Of a DNA stretch of 23,507 bases, positions 6,901 through 13,925 are shown piece after piece. The stretch is from an uncultured Phycisphaerales bacterium. GTDB lineage: Bacteria; Planctomycetota; Phycisphaerae; WQYP01. Below the pieces are notes generated by a model that was not told where the DNA came from, ran no database searches, and saw only the letters and a list, made by a program, of their open reading frames with translations. A program made the translations under genes and the position numbers. Numbering within the stretch: the stretch's first letter is position 1; every line of letters begins with the position of its first letter. The DNA lies in NCBI GenBank assembly GCA_903868035.1, contig CAIPTQ010000193.1, positions 1 to 23,507 of the forward strand, in the 5' to 3' direction.

Positions 6901-7713
6901 TCAATAATTCATGAACACACACTCCGTCATCCGCCGCTTGCTGCCGCCGCTCGCCGCGTTGTTCGGCAGTTCAAACTCCTTCAACCGCCACTTCCGCTTT
7001 TTGACCAAATTGTCATACAACGGGTGGTGGTACATGCTGATCATGATTTTGCCGGCACATCCCTTGAGGGTCTCCACGAGCTCCTCATGCTGCGCCAGCG
7101 ACATTTCCTGATCGCCGTACTCTTTGGTCGTCATCCGCGTGTCATGCACGTAGGGCGGATCGAGATAGAACAGCGTATTGGGTCCGTCCTGCGAACGGAT
7201 CACATCCACGGCACCTTGATTCAAAATCACCACCCGGCGCAGGCGCGCATGCACGGCGGCCAGCCCATCCACCGCCCCCATCCAGGCCGAGGCCTGTTCG
7301 TTCATCCGCCGGCGGGTGCGATTGCGCGTCAGCGGGGCGAAGCTGACCATTCTTCCCGACATCGACTGCCGACAATAGACGAAAAACGCCGCCGCCCGCG
7401 CCACCGGGTCCGAATCCTTCACCCGCGCCGCGGCATGCTCCCACTCCACCTGCGAAAACGGCGTCGCCTCCAGAATCCTCCGCATCCGGGCGAACGTTTC
7501 CTCGCCCTTGAGGACATCCCAGAAATTCGTCAGGTCGGAATTCAGGTCGTTGACCACCTCGGAGACGCCATCGGGGTTCTTGGCGAGCAACACCGAAAGC
7601 CCCCCCGCGAACGCCTCGACAAAATGCAGATGCGGGGGCATGAGATCCACGATGAGTTGGGCCAGGTAATATTTGCCGCCGTGCCACTTGAGCGGGTTGG
7701 TGATTTTCGCCAT
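6901..7713 (-). CDS. DNA adenine N6-methyltransferase, Dam/D12 class
   Basis: A 270-residue S-adenosylmethionine-dependent methylase that transfers a methyl group to adenine N6. Motif X is at 7-14 (PLKWHGGK), the AdoMet-binding motif I at 31-38 (FVEAFAGG), the acidic VVNDLNSDL block follows, and the catalytic DPPY is at 185-188 (LFYLDPPYVHD). The C-terminal KIMISMYHHPLYDNL and RMTECVFMNY also fit the class. The protein looks intact. The start at 7713 is chosen over longer frames because AAGGA lies 8 nt before it, with a promoter further upstream. The recognition sequence cannot be inferred. It is the first gene of a three-gene minus-strand unit with the 136- and 319-residue unknown proteins. 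It could be the modification half of a restriction system or a stand-alone methylase with passengers. Confidence 0.88.
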   Translation of the reverse strand: MAKITNPLKWHGGKYYLAQLIVDLMPPHLHFVEAFAGGLSVLLAKNPDGVSEVVNDLNSDLTNFWDVLKGEETFARMRRILEATPFSQVEWEHAAARVKDSDPVARAAAFFVYCRQSMSGRMVSFAPLTRNRTRRRMNEQASAWMGAVDGLAAVHARLRRVVILNQGAVDVIRSQDGPNTLFYLDPPYVHDTRMTTKEYGDQEMSLAQHEELVETLKGCAGKIMISMYHHPLYDNLVKKRKWRLKEFELPNNAASGGSKRRMTECVFMNY

Positions 7714-7736
7714 GTCGCCATCCTTTGCTGCGGCGG

Positions 7737-7765
7737 ATTCTAGCGGAGTTGCGCCCTGGTATCCA
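7737..7765 (-). promoter_or_regulatory. Candidate promoter of the methylase cassette
   Basis: On the minus strand TGGATA (7760-7765) and TAGAAT (7737-7742) are spaced 17 bp. The start site would fall near 7730, leaving a short leader with the AAGGA site before the ATG at 7713. The -35 box matches four of six consensus bases. Confidence 0.45.
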
Positions 7766-7823
7766 TCGCGGCATTCCATCACATGCCATCCTCTGGTTTC
7801 ACTTCCCCCCGCCCCCCGGTAAG

Positions 7824-8669
7824 ATGTGTGTATTCACCACCCGCTTTGGAGGATATGTCATTACCACCCGCCAAGAACTTGCCGCCCAGCGCGGCGGCGG
7901 CGCCCATCAGTTCGCCCTTGCCGCCGCCGAACTGGCCGCCAACACCCGTTGCGTCAATGTGGTCCTCCTGTACCTGCGCGGCAGATCACCCGTGACCGAA
8001 TACTTCGTCATCGCCACGGGCACCAGCCCCCGCCAGATGCGCACCGTGGTCGACGAAATCAGCGATTTGGGCGCCCAAACCGGTTTTGCACCCTGGCACT
8101 CGAGCGGCTACGAATCCGCCAAGTGGATCGTGCTGGACTGCGTGAACGTCGTCGTTCATGTTTTCGATGTGGAAAGCCGGGATTTCTATGATCTCGAACT
8201 GCTCTGGGGCGATTCCCCCCGCATCGATTGGCGGCAGGAACTCGGCCTTCCGCCCGCCCCCCTGATTCCGCCCCGCGCGCCCGAGGTCGAGGAACAGGAC
8301 GACCTGGAAGACGATGCCGATGTGATGGAGGATGATGCCGCGATCAACGGTGAAGCAAACGCGGAGGCGGAGCCGGAGGCCGTTGTGCCGGCGGACACGG
8401 AACTCTCCCCGGAATCAACGGCGGCTGCGGCCGAGGTTGCGCCCGTCATGAATGCCCCGGCAAGTGCGGACGCGGCTCCGCCACCGCGGTCGGCAAAGAA
8501 GAAAGTTGTGCGCAAGCGCCAGCCGCTGACGAAAAAGCCGGCCCCAAAACCGACCAAGAAACCGACCAAGAAAGCGCCGAAGAAAACAACGCCGAAGAAA
8601 ACGCCCAAAAAGGCCGCGAAAAAGGTCACGAAAAAAGCCGCTCCGAAAAAGAAGCCGGCGCGCGGCTGA
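7824..8669 (+). CDS. rsfS: Ribosome silencing factor RsfS/Iojap with long charged C-terminal tail
   Basis: The first ~125 residues are an RsfS domain, which binds ribosomal protein uL14 (L14) and blocks joining of the ribosomal subunits when nutrients are short. Family blocks are VNVVLLYLRGRSPVTEYFVIATGTS, RQMRTVVDEI, and SAKWIVLDCVNVVVHVFD leading to RDFYDLELLWGD. RsfS is normally 105-130 residues. Here about 150 more follow: first an acidic Glu/Asp/Ala part, then a Lys/Pro/Ala tail built of KKTPKKAAKK-type units like histone H1. The ATG at 7824 is used here, but its upstream site is poor. A GGAGG at 7848-7852 sits 7 nt before an in-frame ATT at 7860 that would give MTTRQELAAQ, so the true start may be the rare ATT. 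It diverges from the methylase gene. Confidence 0.85.
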   Translation: MCVFTTRFGGYVITTRQELAAQRGGGAHQFALAAAELAANTRCVNVVLLYLRGRSPVTEYFVIATGTSPRQMRTVVDEISDLGAQTGFAPWHSSGYESAKWIVLDCVNVVVHVFDVESRDFYDLELLWGDSPRIDWRQELGLPPAPLIPPRAPEVEEQDDLEDDADVMEDDAAINGEANAEAEPEAVVPADTELSPESTAAAAEVAPVMNAPASADAAPPPRSAKKKVVRKRQPLTKKPAPKPTKKPTKKAPKKTTPKKTPKKAAKKVTKKAAPKKKPARG

Positions 8670-8674
8670 CGCCA

Positions 8675-8742
8675 ACGCGGACTTCCGCGTCACGCGCCGC
8701 ACAGGATCGGGCGCGAAGGCCCAGGGATTGCAAACCCTGGGC
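8675..8742. terminator. Two hairpins between convergent genes
   Basis: ACGCGG-ACTT-CCGCGT (8675-8690) and GCCCAGGG-N8-CCCTGGGC (8719-8742) are perfect inverted repeats. They lie between the rsfS stop and the stop of the opposing gene. Neither has a T-run, so they may act as a bidirectional end signal or an RNA 3' stabiliser rather than a classic intrinsic terminator. Confidence 0.5.
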
Positions 8743-8771
8743 TGCGGGGCGCGAATCAAATGAAATCCGGA

Positions 8772-10274
8772 TTATTGGGCGGGGCCGAAATCGACCAGTT
8801 GGAGCATCCCGTCGCGTTCATAGAGGAGATAGCGCTGCCCGGCATCGAAGCGCAGTTCGTACCAGGCATTGCCGCCGGCACCACCGCCGCCGGCCCAGGG
8901 TCTGGCGGCGGCCCATTGGGTCAGGAGGATGCCGTCCGCGTCGGGCGTGGCGGCGGGTTTGACGTAGCCGCCGATGAGCCACCAGGCGCTGTCGGGGGAG
9001 ATTTTGAGGGTGTCGGTGAGGCGTAACAGGTCGGCGGGGGTTTGGGGGAAGGCGGGCAGCAAGCCGAGGGCGGATGCGCGGCGGGTTTCGTAGCGGAGCG
9101 TGGTGCGTGCCGGAAGGGTGCCGGAGAGGCGCATGGGGTGGTCGCTCAGGAGCAGTTGGATGTGCCGGAGGTTCCAATATTCGCGCGGAGTGGCGGCGAC
9201 GGGGAAGAGTTGCTGTCCGTTGTCCGCGTCAATGGACACAACGCCGCCGAAGAGGGAATCGATGCGGGTCAGGCGTTCTTCGAGGCTAAGCCCGCCCACG
9301 GCGGTGGAGTCTGAGGCCTGGGTTTGGCGCCATTGGGCCAACAGTTGCCGCTGGAGGGGGGTGGCGCGGAGAAAGAGGATGATGCCGCCGGCGAGCGCGG
9401 CCAGCGCCAGGGCGGCGGCCAGGAGGACGGTTGTGCGCCGCTGGAACAGGCCCCGGGCCAGGAGCAGCGCGGCCAAGGCCGCGGGTCCGACGAGCAGCAG
9501 GGCGGTGGTCACGCGCGGGTGTACGGCCAGACGGGCTGTGCCGCCGGCATACCGGCCCAGGCCCGGCTCGATCAGGGCGGGCCGGCGGAGAGGCGCGGCG
9601 GGCGTGATCCACACGGTGGCGTCCCCGAAGAGACTGGTGCGCTCCCAGACCAGGCCGGACAGCGCGCCGGCGGGCGGGGCGGCCTGGACCCCGGTGCCGA
9701 CGGGGGCGCAGAGGCGCACGCCCGTCGCCAGCAGTTCCAAAGCCCGCGCCTGGGTCATGCGGGGCTGCAATTCCGGGGGCAGATACACCAGGTCACATCC
9801 GGCGAAAACCAGCGCGGGAGCGGTGAGAATCTCCTCGTCGGAGAGCCGGACCGGGACGGCACCGACGACCGGGCTGAATAGTCCCGGCGCGACGACGCGC
9901 TGTCCGCCGCCGCGGCCCAGGGCCAGTTTCACGTCGCGGGCGCGTTCCAGCTCGCGGCCGGCACTGTACACCACGATGTTCACGGGCCATGTGCCGCCGC
10001 CGGGGCCGGTGAGTTCGGACGGCGCCTCCAGGGGCAGGGCCAGCCAGGTGGTGCCGGCGTTGCCGGGGACGCGGCGGACGATTTCCACGCCGCCGCGGGC
10101 ATCCTGGACGCCGACGTCCACGTCGCCGGGCGCGGGGGAGAATTCGACGGCGATCATCTCCCAGGGGCGCCCGCCCGAGCCGTCGGGCAGGGTGGCGCGA
10201 ATGGCGGCTGGCGCGGGACGGCCGGGCGTGAGGCAGGCCAAGGCGAGAAGAGTGAAGCGGACGAGGCGACGCAT
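8772..10274 (-). CDS. Hypothetical exported membrane protein
   Basis: A 500-residue protein, not recognised. It begins with a signal peptide (MRRLVRFTLLALACLTPGRP, probable cleavage after PAPA). About 230 residues of beta-rich soluble sequence follow. Two hydrophobic helices sit near the middle (TALLLVGPAALAALLLARGLF and TVLLAAALALAALAGGIILF). The C-terminal ~170 residues are soluble and end in YLLYERDGMLQLVDFGPAQ. This layout is common for envelope proteins of Planctomycetota whose N-terminal part lies outside the membrane. The ATG at 10274 is chosen because it starts the signal peptide and a TACAAT hexamer lies 6 nt upstream. The reading frame continues to 10703, but that part overlaps the divergent gene and has no protein-like character. 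Confidence 0.65.
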   Translation of the reverse strand: MRRLVRFTLLALACLTPGRPAPAAIRATLPDGSGGRPWEMIAVEFSPAPGDVDVGVQDARGGVEIVRRVPGNAGTTWLALPLEAPSELTGPGGGTWPVNIVVYSAGRELERARDVKLALGRGGGQRVVAPGLFSPVVGAVPVRLSDEEILTAPALVFAGCDLVYLPPELQPRMTQARALELLATGVRLCAPVGTGVQAAPPAGALSGLVWERTSLFGDATVWITPAAPLRRPALIEPGLGRYAGGTARLAVHPRVTTALLLVGPAALAALLLARGLFQRRTTVLLAAALALAALAGGIILFLRATPLQRQLLAQWRQTQASDSTAVGGLSLEERLTRIDSLFGGVVSIDADNGQQLFPVAATPREYWNLRHIQLLLSDHPMRLSGTLPARTTLRYETRRASALGLLPAFPQTPADLLRLTDTLKISPDSAWWLIGGYVKPAATPDADGILLTQWAAARPWAGGGGAGGNAWYELRFDAGQRYLLYERDGMLQLVDFGPAQ

Positions 10275-10280
10275 CGGGGC

Positions 10281-10286
10281 ATTGTA
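10281..10286 (-). promoter_or_regulatory. -10 box for the exported membrane protein gene
   Basis: TACAAT on the minus strand ends 6 nt before the ATG, placing the expected transcription start at or next to the start codon. No convincing -35 box was found at 17 bp. Confidence 0.4.
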
Positions 10287-10383
10287 ACGCAGCGGAGAAG
10301 CGGCCGGCAGGGCCGTTGGGGCACGTTTTCGCACAAGGCCGCGGTTGTTCAGGGATTTTTCACGTTCACCCCGGCATTTGTCA

Positions 10384-10389
10384 TATAAT
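10384..10389 (+). promoter_or_regulatory. -10 box for the STN-like protein gene
   Basis: A perfect TATAAT ends 9 nt before the ATG at 10399. The predicted start site (about 10396) leaves almost no leader and there is no Shine-Dalgarno sequence. The -35 region (TTCACG-like, about 19 bp away) is weak. Confidence 0.5.
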
Positions 10390-10398
10390 GCCTCGATC

Positions 10399-11631
10399 AT
10401 GCGCTGCGCCTGGCTGATAATTTTACTGCTCGCCTGGACCGCCTTCGGCCAGACGCCTCCCGCCACGCGCACCACCACCACCCGTCCCGCCACGGCCACG
10501 CGGCCGGCGACTGCCACCTCCACGCGGCCGGCCGGTTCCCTTAAGAACCTGGAGCGCGCGCTGATGACGCCCATCTCGGTGGACGCCGATGCGCTGCCCT
10601 GCGGCAAGTTCACCAACATGCTCGCGGACCTCACGCAGACCAACCTCGTCGTCAACTGGAACGCCCTGGCCCCCGCCGGCGTCACGCGCGACACGCCCAT
10701 CACCCTGCATCTGAAGGAGCTGGACTATGAACTGGTGGTGCGCACGTTCATGGAGGTCTTGCCGACCATCGGCACGCACGCCAACTACGTGGTGGATGAA
10801 AACACGCTGGAGATCACGACCAACCACGAACTGGGCAAGATCGGCGTGACGAAAATATACGACGTGGCCAAGGCCCTCGACCACGGCTTCGGCACGCCGG
10901 CGACGACGCGCGCCGCGCTGGAGCAGAACACGCAGTTGCTCGAGGCCGTCCTGCGCGCGGAGCTGCGCCGCGCCGGCGAGCCAATGGAGCTCAAGGGGCA
11001 CGCCCTGGCCCTCAAGGACGACACGCTGGCGGCGAACGTCTCCGACCGCGGGCAGACGTTCATCAACCGCGCGGTCAGCATGTTCATCACGCCGCTCAAG
11101 GTGGGGCAGCTCGCCCCCGGCACGCAATACACAACGTTGTCGAAACGCGCCCTGGATGCGTACGCGTTGTACCGGGCGGCGCCGGACGCCGCGACGCCCG
11201 AAGCGCTGGCCCGCGCGCCGCGGAAGTATCCGCAGTTCAACATTGCGCTCTTGCCGGGGACGGCGGAGGAGCTGGCCCGGGACCGGCCGGACATGGGCGT
11301 GGCGATCAACGAGGGGGGCGTGCTGCTGGCGGGCCCGCGCGCGGTCCTCAAGGCGCGGACGGCGCTGGGGGTGTACGACCTGCGGGACGTGATGAAGAGG
11401 CTGGCGTCCAAGAGCAAGATGACGCCGCTGCCGGGGCCGGCGGAGTTTCAGGCGGCGATCGTGCAGATCTTGCAGACGGAGATCGCGCCGGAGGGCGACG
11501 CGTGGGGCGGCGTGGAGGATTTGGGGAAAAAGCCGGCGGTGATGGTGCCGTACGGCGGGGTGTTGATTGTGTTTGCGACGGCGGAGACGCACCGGCTGGT
11601 GATGGGGGCGCTGCAGGATATGAACAAGTGA
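10399..11631 (+). CDS. Exported protein with secretin-N/STN-like repeats
   Basis: A 410-residue protein with a signal peptide (MRCAWLIILLLAWTAFG, then QT). A Thr/Arg/Pro-rich linker (TRTTTTRPATATRPATATS) follows. The first folded part resembles an STN or secretin N-domain: ISVDADALPCGKFTNMLADL, then TNLVVNWNAL, then ITLHLKELDYELVVRTFMEV and a final VDENTLEIT strand. This is followed by IYDVAKAL, the usual domain-end phrase. Near the C-terminus VYDLRDVMKRLAS and the VPYGGVLIVFATAETHRLVMGAL block form a second such unit. Proteins of this kind are frequent in Planctomycetota and may act in envelope assembly or secretion, but no secretin pore domain is present. The start is fixed by the signal peptide. 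It is divergent from the 8772-10274 gene across 124 bp. Confidence 0.7.
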   Translation: MRCAWLIILLLAWTAFGQTPPATRTTTTRPATATRPATATSTRPAGSLKNLERALMTPISVDADALPCGKFTNMLADLTQTNLVVNWNALAPAGVTRDTPITLHLKELDYELVVRTFMEVLPTIGTHANYVVDENTLEITTNHELGKIGVTKIYDVAKALDHGFGTPATTRAALEQNTQLLEAVLRAELRRAGEPMELKGHALALKDDTLAANVSDRGQTFINRAVSMFITPLKVGQLAPGTQYTTLSKRALDAYALYRAAPDAATPEALARAPRKYPQFNIALLPGTAEELARDRPDMGVAINEGGVLLAGPRAVLKARTALGVYDLRDVMKRLASKSKMTPLPGPAEFQAAIVQILQTEIAPEGDAWGGVEDLGKKPAVMVPYGGVLIVFATAETHRLVMGALQDMNK

Positions 11632-11652
11632 GGGGCTTTCAGGTTGCGATAC

Positions 11653-11672
11653 ATTTGAATCCAGATTCAAAT
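11653..11672. promoter_or_regulatory. Perfect inverted repeat, candidate operator
   Basis: ATTTGAAT-CCAG-ATTCAAAT is a perfect 8-bp palindrome with a 4-bp spacer, AT-rich in a GC-rich setting. It lies 30 bp before the ATG of the small membrane protein gene and 21 bp after the previous stop. A binding site for a dimeric regulator is the simplest reading; a T-run needed for a terminator is absent. Confidence 0.45.
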
Positions 11673-11701
11673 GGCACCGTACGGCGGCTGCGAGGCGATC
11701 A

Positions 11702-12136
11702 ATGAATCTGATTGAGTCAGGCACGATTCCCGGTCTTGTGCTCGGTACCATCGCTGGCGGAGTCATATGTAAATCGCATGGTGCCGCGCCCGAAGCCGTG
11801 GCTTTCGGGTGCGCCGTAGGTACCGTCTCCGGCTTGGTTGTCGGAGGCCTTTACGCTGTCATCATGATGCTACTGTTAGCGACCAATCAATGGTTGTGGG
11901 CAATCGCACGAAAACATGCGGAACAACCTGTCACGAGCGACGATGATGCGCAGTGGAGACGAATGCGTCGAATCGCACGACCTGGCATTGTAGTTGGCAT
12001 GCTCACTGGCACGCTGTTGATCACGAACCGTCACTGGCTATATGCTTTTATAGCCATGTTTCTGATGGCCGTAGTCATTTCCACTATCGCCGTTGCATTT
12101 CAACAATTCCCCGATAAGGCCAAACCACACTCCTAA
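11702..12136 (+). CDS. Small hypothetical membrane protein
   Basis: A 144-residue protein, not recognised, with about four hydrophobic segments. Two Gly-rich helices come first (PGLVLGTIAGGVIC; AVGTVSGLVVGGLYAVIMMLLL), then a basic cytosolic-looking loop (WAIARKHAEQ and WRRMRRIARP). Two C-terminal helices follow (GIVVGMLTGTLLI; LYAFIAMFLMAVVISTIAVAF). GAGG lies 6 nt before the ATG. Its DNA is less GC-rich than neighbouring genes, which may mark an acquired gene. It follows the STN-like gene by 70 bp on the same strand, separated by a palindrome, and converges with pspA. Confidence 0.6.
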   Translation: MNLIESGTIPGLVLGTIAGGVICKSHGAAPEAVAFGCAVGTVSGLVVGGLYAVIMMLLLATNQWLWAIARKHAEQPVTSDDDAQWRRMRRIARPGIVVGMLTGTLLITNRHWLYAFIAMFLMAVVISTIAVAFQQFPDKAKPHS

Positions 12137-12153
12137 AAGGTATTTGTGCGTCT

Positions 12154-12170
12154 CCACTGACCACTGGTCA
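12154..12170. repeat. CCACTGACCACTGGTCA repeat element
   Basis: Between two convergent stop codons lies CCACTGACCACTGGTCA, which contains the palindrome TGACCA-C-TGGTCA. The 12-mer CCACTGACCACT recurs inverted at 23039-23050, so it belongs to a dispersed intergenic repeat. Confidence 0.5.
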
Positions 12171-12178
12171 CTTTCTAC

Positions 12179-12943
12179 TCACCCGATCGTCTTGGGCTGC
12201 TCCGTCACCGCCGTTGGCCCGAGGTCCTTGGCCGCCGCCGGCGTCTCCGCGGCCGGGGCGCTGGCGATGCCCTGGGAGGCGAGGAATTCGGCGAGGGCGT
12301 TTTGTTCGAGGGCCTTGCTCTCGAGTTCCTTTTCACGCAAGGCCCCGGTGTCCACCAAATCCCGGGCCAGGCGCGCCTTGCCGGCGGACACTTCGTAGCG
12401 TTTGTTGAGCGCATCCTCGACGGTCTTCATCGTGTCGCCCAGGTCGCCGACCTTGAAGGCGACGTTGCTCATGGCGCTGGCGGCTTCGGCCTGGGCTTCC
12501 TTGACCTTCACCTGCGAGAGCTGGTTTTCCAGCCGGCGGACCTTCTCCTCGAATTCCTTCTGCGCGATCTTGATCTGGCGCACATTGTTCTGATAGGCCT
12601 CTTCGGTGTCGGCCAGCTCGGCGGTGTCGTGCGTGAGGTCGGCCTTGAGCTCCTGCAGCTCGCGCGCCAGCGAGCCGGCGAGGTCCATGTTGCCGGCACG
12701 GTTGTTGGCCAGGATGCGGCGCGTCAGGTCGTCGGCCTTGAGCGTCTTGGTCTTGATCTGCCCCTTGAGCCGCTCGGCGATGCCGGCCATGCGGGCGACG
12801 GCGGAATTGTAGAGGGCCATCTTGTTGCGGAAATCCTGCTTGGCGGCATCCATGAGGGCTTCGGGGTTGCGTTCCTCGAGGCCGGAGATGAACAGGCCAA
12901 AGAACCCGCGGACAAGACGGCCAATGCGCGCGAAGATTGCCAT
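12179..12943 (-). CDS. pspA: PspA/IM30 (Vipp1) family membrane-stress protein
   Basis: A 254-residue, almost entirely alpha-helical coiled-coil protein. It begins with an amphipathic membrane-binding helix (MAIFARIGRLVRGFFGLF). The family phrases ALMDAAKQDFRNKMALYNSAVA, ANNRAGNMDLAGSLARELQ, and NQLSQVKVKEAQAEAASAM follow. PspA/IM30 proteins form ESCRT-III-like rings on the inner face of the cytoplasmic membrane and keep it sealed under stress. The tail is about 30 residues longer than E. coli PspA and Ala/Pro-rich. AAGGA lies 7 nt before the ATG. No pspF, pspB or pspC neighbour is present, so regulation differs from enterobacteria. The gene may respond to one of the sigma factors nearby, which is inference. 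Confidence 0.9.
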   Translation of the reverse strand: MAIFARIGRLVRGFFGLFISGLEERNPEALMDAAKQDFRNKMALYNSAVARMAGIAERLKGQIKTKTLKADDLTRRILANNRAGNMDLAGSLARELQELKADLTHDTAELADTEEAYQNNVRQIKIAQKEFEEKVRRLENQLSQVKVKEAQAEAASAMSNVAFKVGDLGDTMKTVEDALNKRYEVSAGKARLARDLVDTGALREKELESKALEQNALAEFLASQGIASAPAAETPAAAKDLGPTAVTEQPKTIG

Positions 12944-13061
12944 GGTTAGGTCCTTTCAGGAAGAGCCGACCGGAATGGGGAAAATTGTCGGCGAGCGGAC
13001 GTGCGGCGTCAATCCTGCCGCATTCTCGAAGGACGCGGTTTTTCCGCAGGGAACCCGCAAA

Positions 13062-13109
13062 TGACACGGTGACAAGGTGACATGGGTTTATCACCTTGTC
13101 ACCTTGTCA
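13062..13109. repeat. Large hairpin built from GGTGACAA octamers
   Basis: The left arm (13062-13080) and right arm (13091-13109) are 19 bp long with one mismatch, around a 10-bp loop. Each arm is itself about two copies of an 8-bp unit GGTGACAA (or its complement TTGTCACC). It lies upstream of pspA on the far side of its promoter region. No flanking transposon gene is visible. Confidence 0.6.
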
Positions 13110-13420
13110 CGACTGCAACAAGCCATCACCGGAATCCCCCTCGTGCGCCATAGGCCCCATCACCCACCCAGGGGATTCCCGCCAGGCCGTCGCATTTCAC
13201 TCGCATAGATAGCGGAAATCCGCCGACTGCCTCCGACGTGTTCTCGCTGAGGAAATGGATGAAGAAGGTGATCGAATGGCAATTGGGGGTAATACCAGCG
13301 CGATACCGGTTGGATGAGGGATAGAGGATGAAAGACGTTCAATTTTCGCTATAATGCCATGGAGTAAAGATTTTTCTTGCGCTAGCCATCCCAAATCAGT
13401 CTATTTGAGAGAATGGAGGC
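13110..13420. other. Non-coding region between pspA and the first sigma factor
   Basis: No open frame here looks coding. It contains a 9-bp inverted repeat, GGAATCCCC (13131-13139) and GGGGATTCC (13171-13179). A perfect TATAAT at 13350-13355 is a likely -10 box for the sigma factor gene, giving a leader of about 60 nt. The -35 region is weak, which would fit an alternative-sigma or activated promoter. Confidence 0.45.
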
Positions 13421-13924
13421 ATGGTGCCGCACGAGAATGTCCTTGAGGTACTTACGACGGCGGGTTCGCGATTGCACGCTTTGCTCAGGCGGCTGACATT
13501 GCGTCCTGAGTTGTCGGAGGAACTATTGCAAGAACTTTTTCTGAAGCTGGCGAATTCCACAGCGTTTCTTCGAGCCAAGGATCCGACGGCATATGCGTTT
13601 CAAGCGGCGATTCATTTGGCCTTGGATGCGCGCGGCCAACAGGCCAAGCGATTTGCAGAGTTGCCCAGTGAGTTGACGGCGACAACGATCCCGCCGCTGG
13701 ATGTCCTCATCCGCACCGAACAGGCCGAAAGAGTGTTGACCGCACTGGCCGAATTGTCCCTGCTGGCGCGCGAAGCGGCGGTGCTGCACTTCATTGAACA
13801 ACGGTCCTACGAGGAAATCGCCGCCGCCATGGGCAAGTCTCCGCACCAGGTCCGTGCATTGTGCCAGGATGCCCTGCGCCAACTGCGGGCCAGATTCAAC
13901 GTGCCCACTTCAAAGGAGGTTTAG
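13421..13924 (+). CDS. ECF-type RNA polymerase sigma factor
   Basis: A 167-residue sigma-70 family protein with regions 2 and 4 only. Region 2 covers LHALLRRLTLRPELSEELLQ and ELFLKLANSTAFLRAKDP. Region 4 covers LSLLAREAAVLHFIEQRSYE followed by EIAAAMGKSPHQVRALCQDALRQLR, with its helix-turn-helix in IAAAMGKSPHQVRAL. Such factors direct RNA polymerase to a small stress or envelope regulon. GGAGG ends only 1 nt before the ATG at 13421, while a GTG at 13424 would be 4 nt away, so the GTG may be the real start; the proteins differ by one residue. The next gene begins 1 bp after the stop, and its ribosome site lies inside this gene, so the two are translationally coupled. The partner is the likely anti-sigma factor. 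Confidence 0.85.
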   Translation: MVPHENVLEVLTTAGSRLHALLRRLTLRPELSEELLQELFLKLANSTAFLRAKDPTAYAFQAAIHLALDARGQQAKRFAELPSELTATTIPPLDVLIRTEQAERVLTALAELSLLAREAAVLHFIEQRSYEEIAAAMGKSPHQVRALCQDALRQLRARFNVPTSKEV

Positions 13925-13925
13925 C

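Noticed and set aside
10275..10703. 143-residue N-terminal extension of the exported protein
   Set aside because: It would overlap the divergent STN-like gene and its promoter, and would bury a clear signal peptide.
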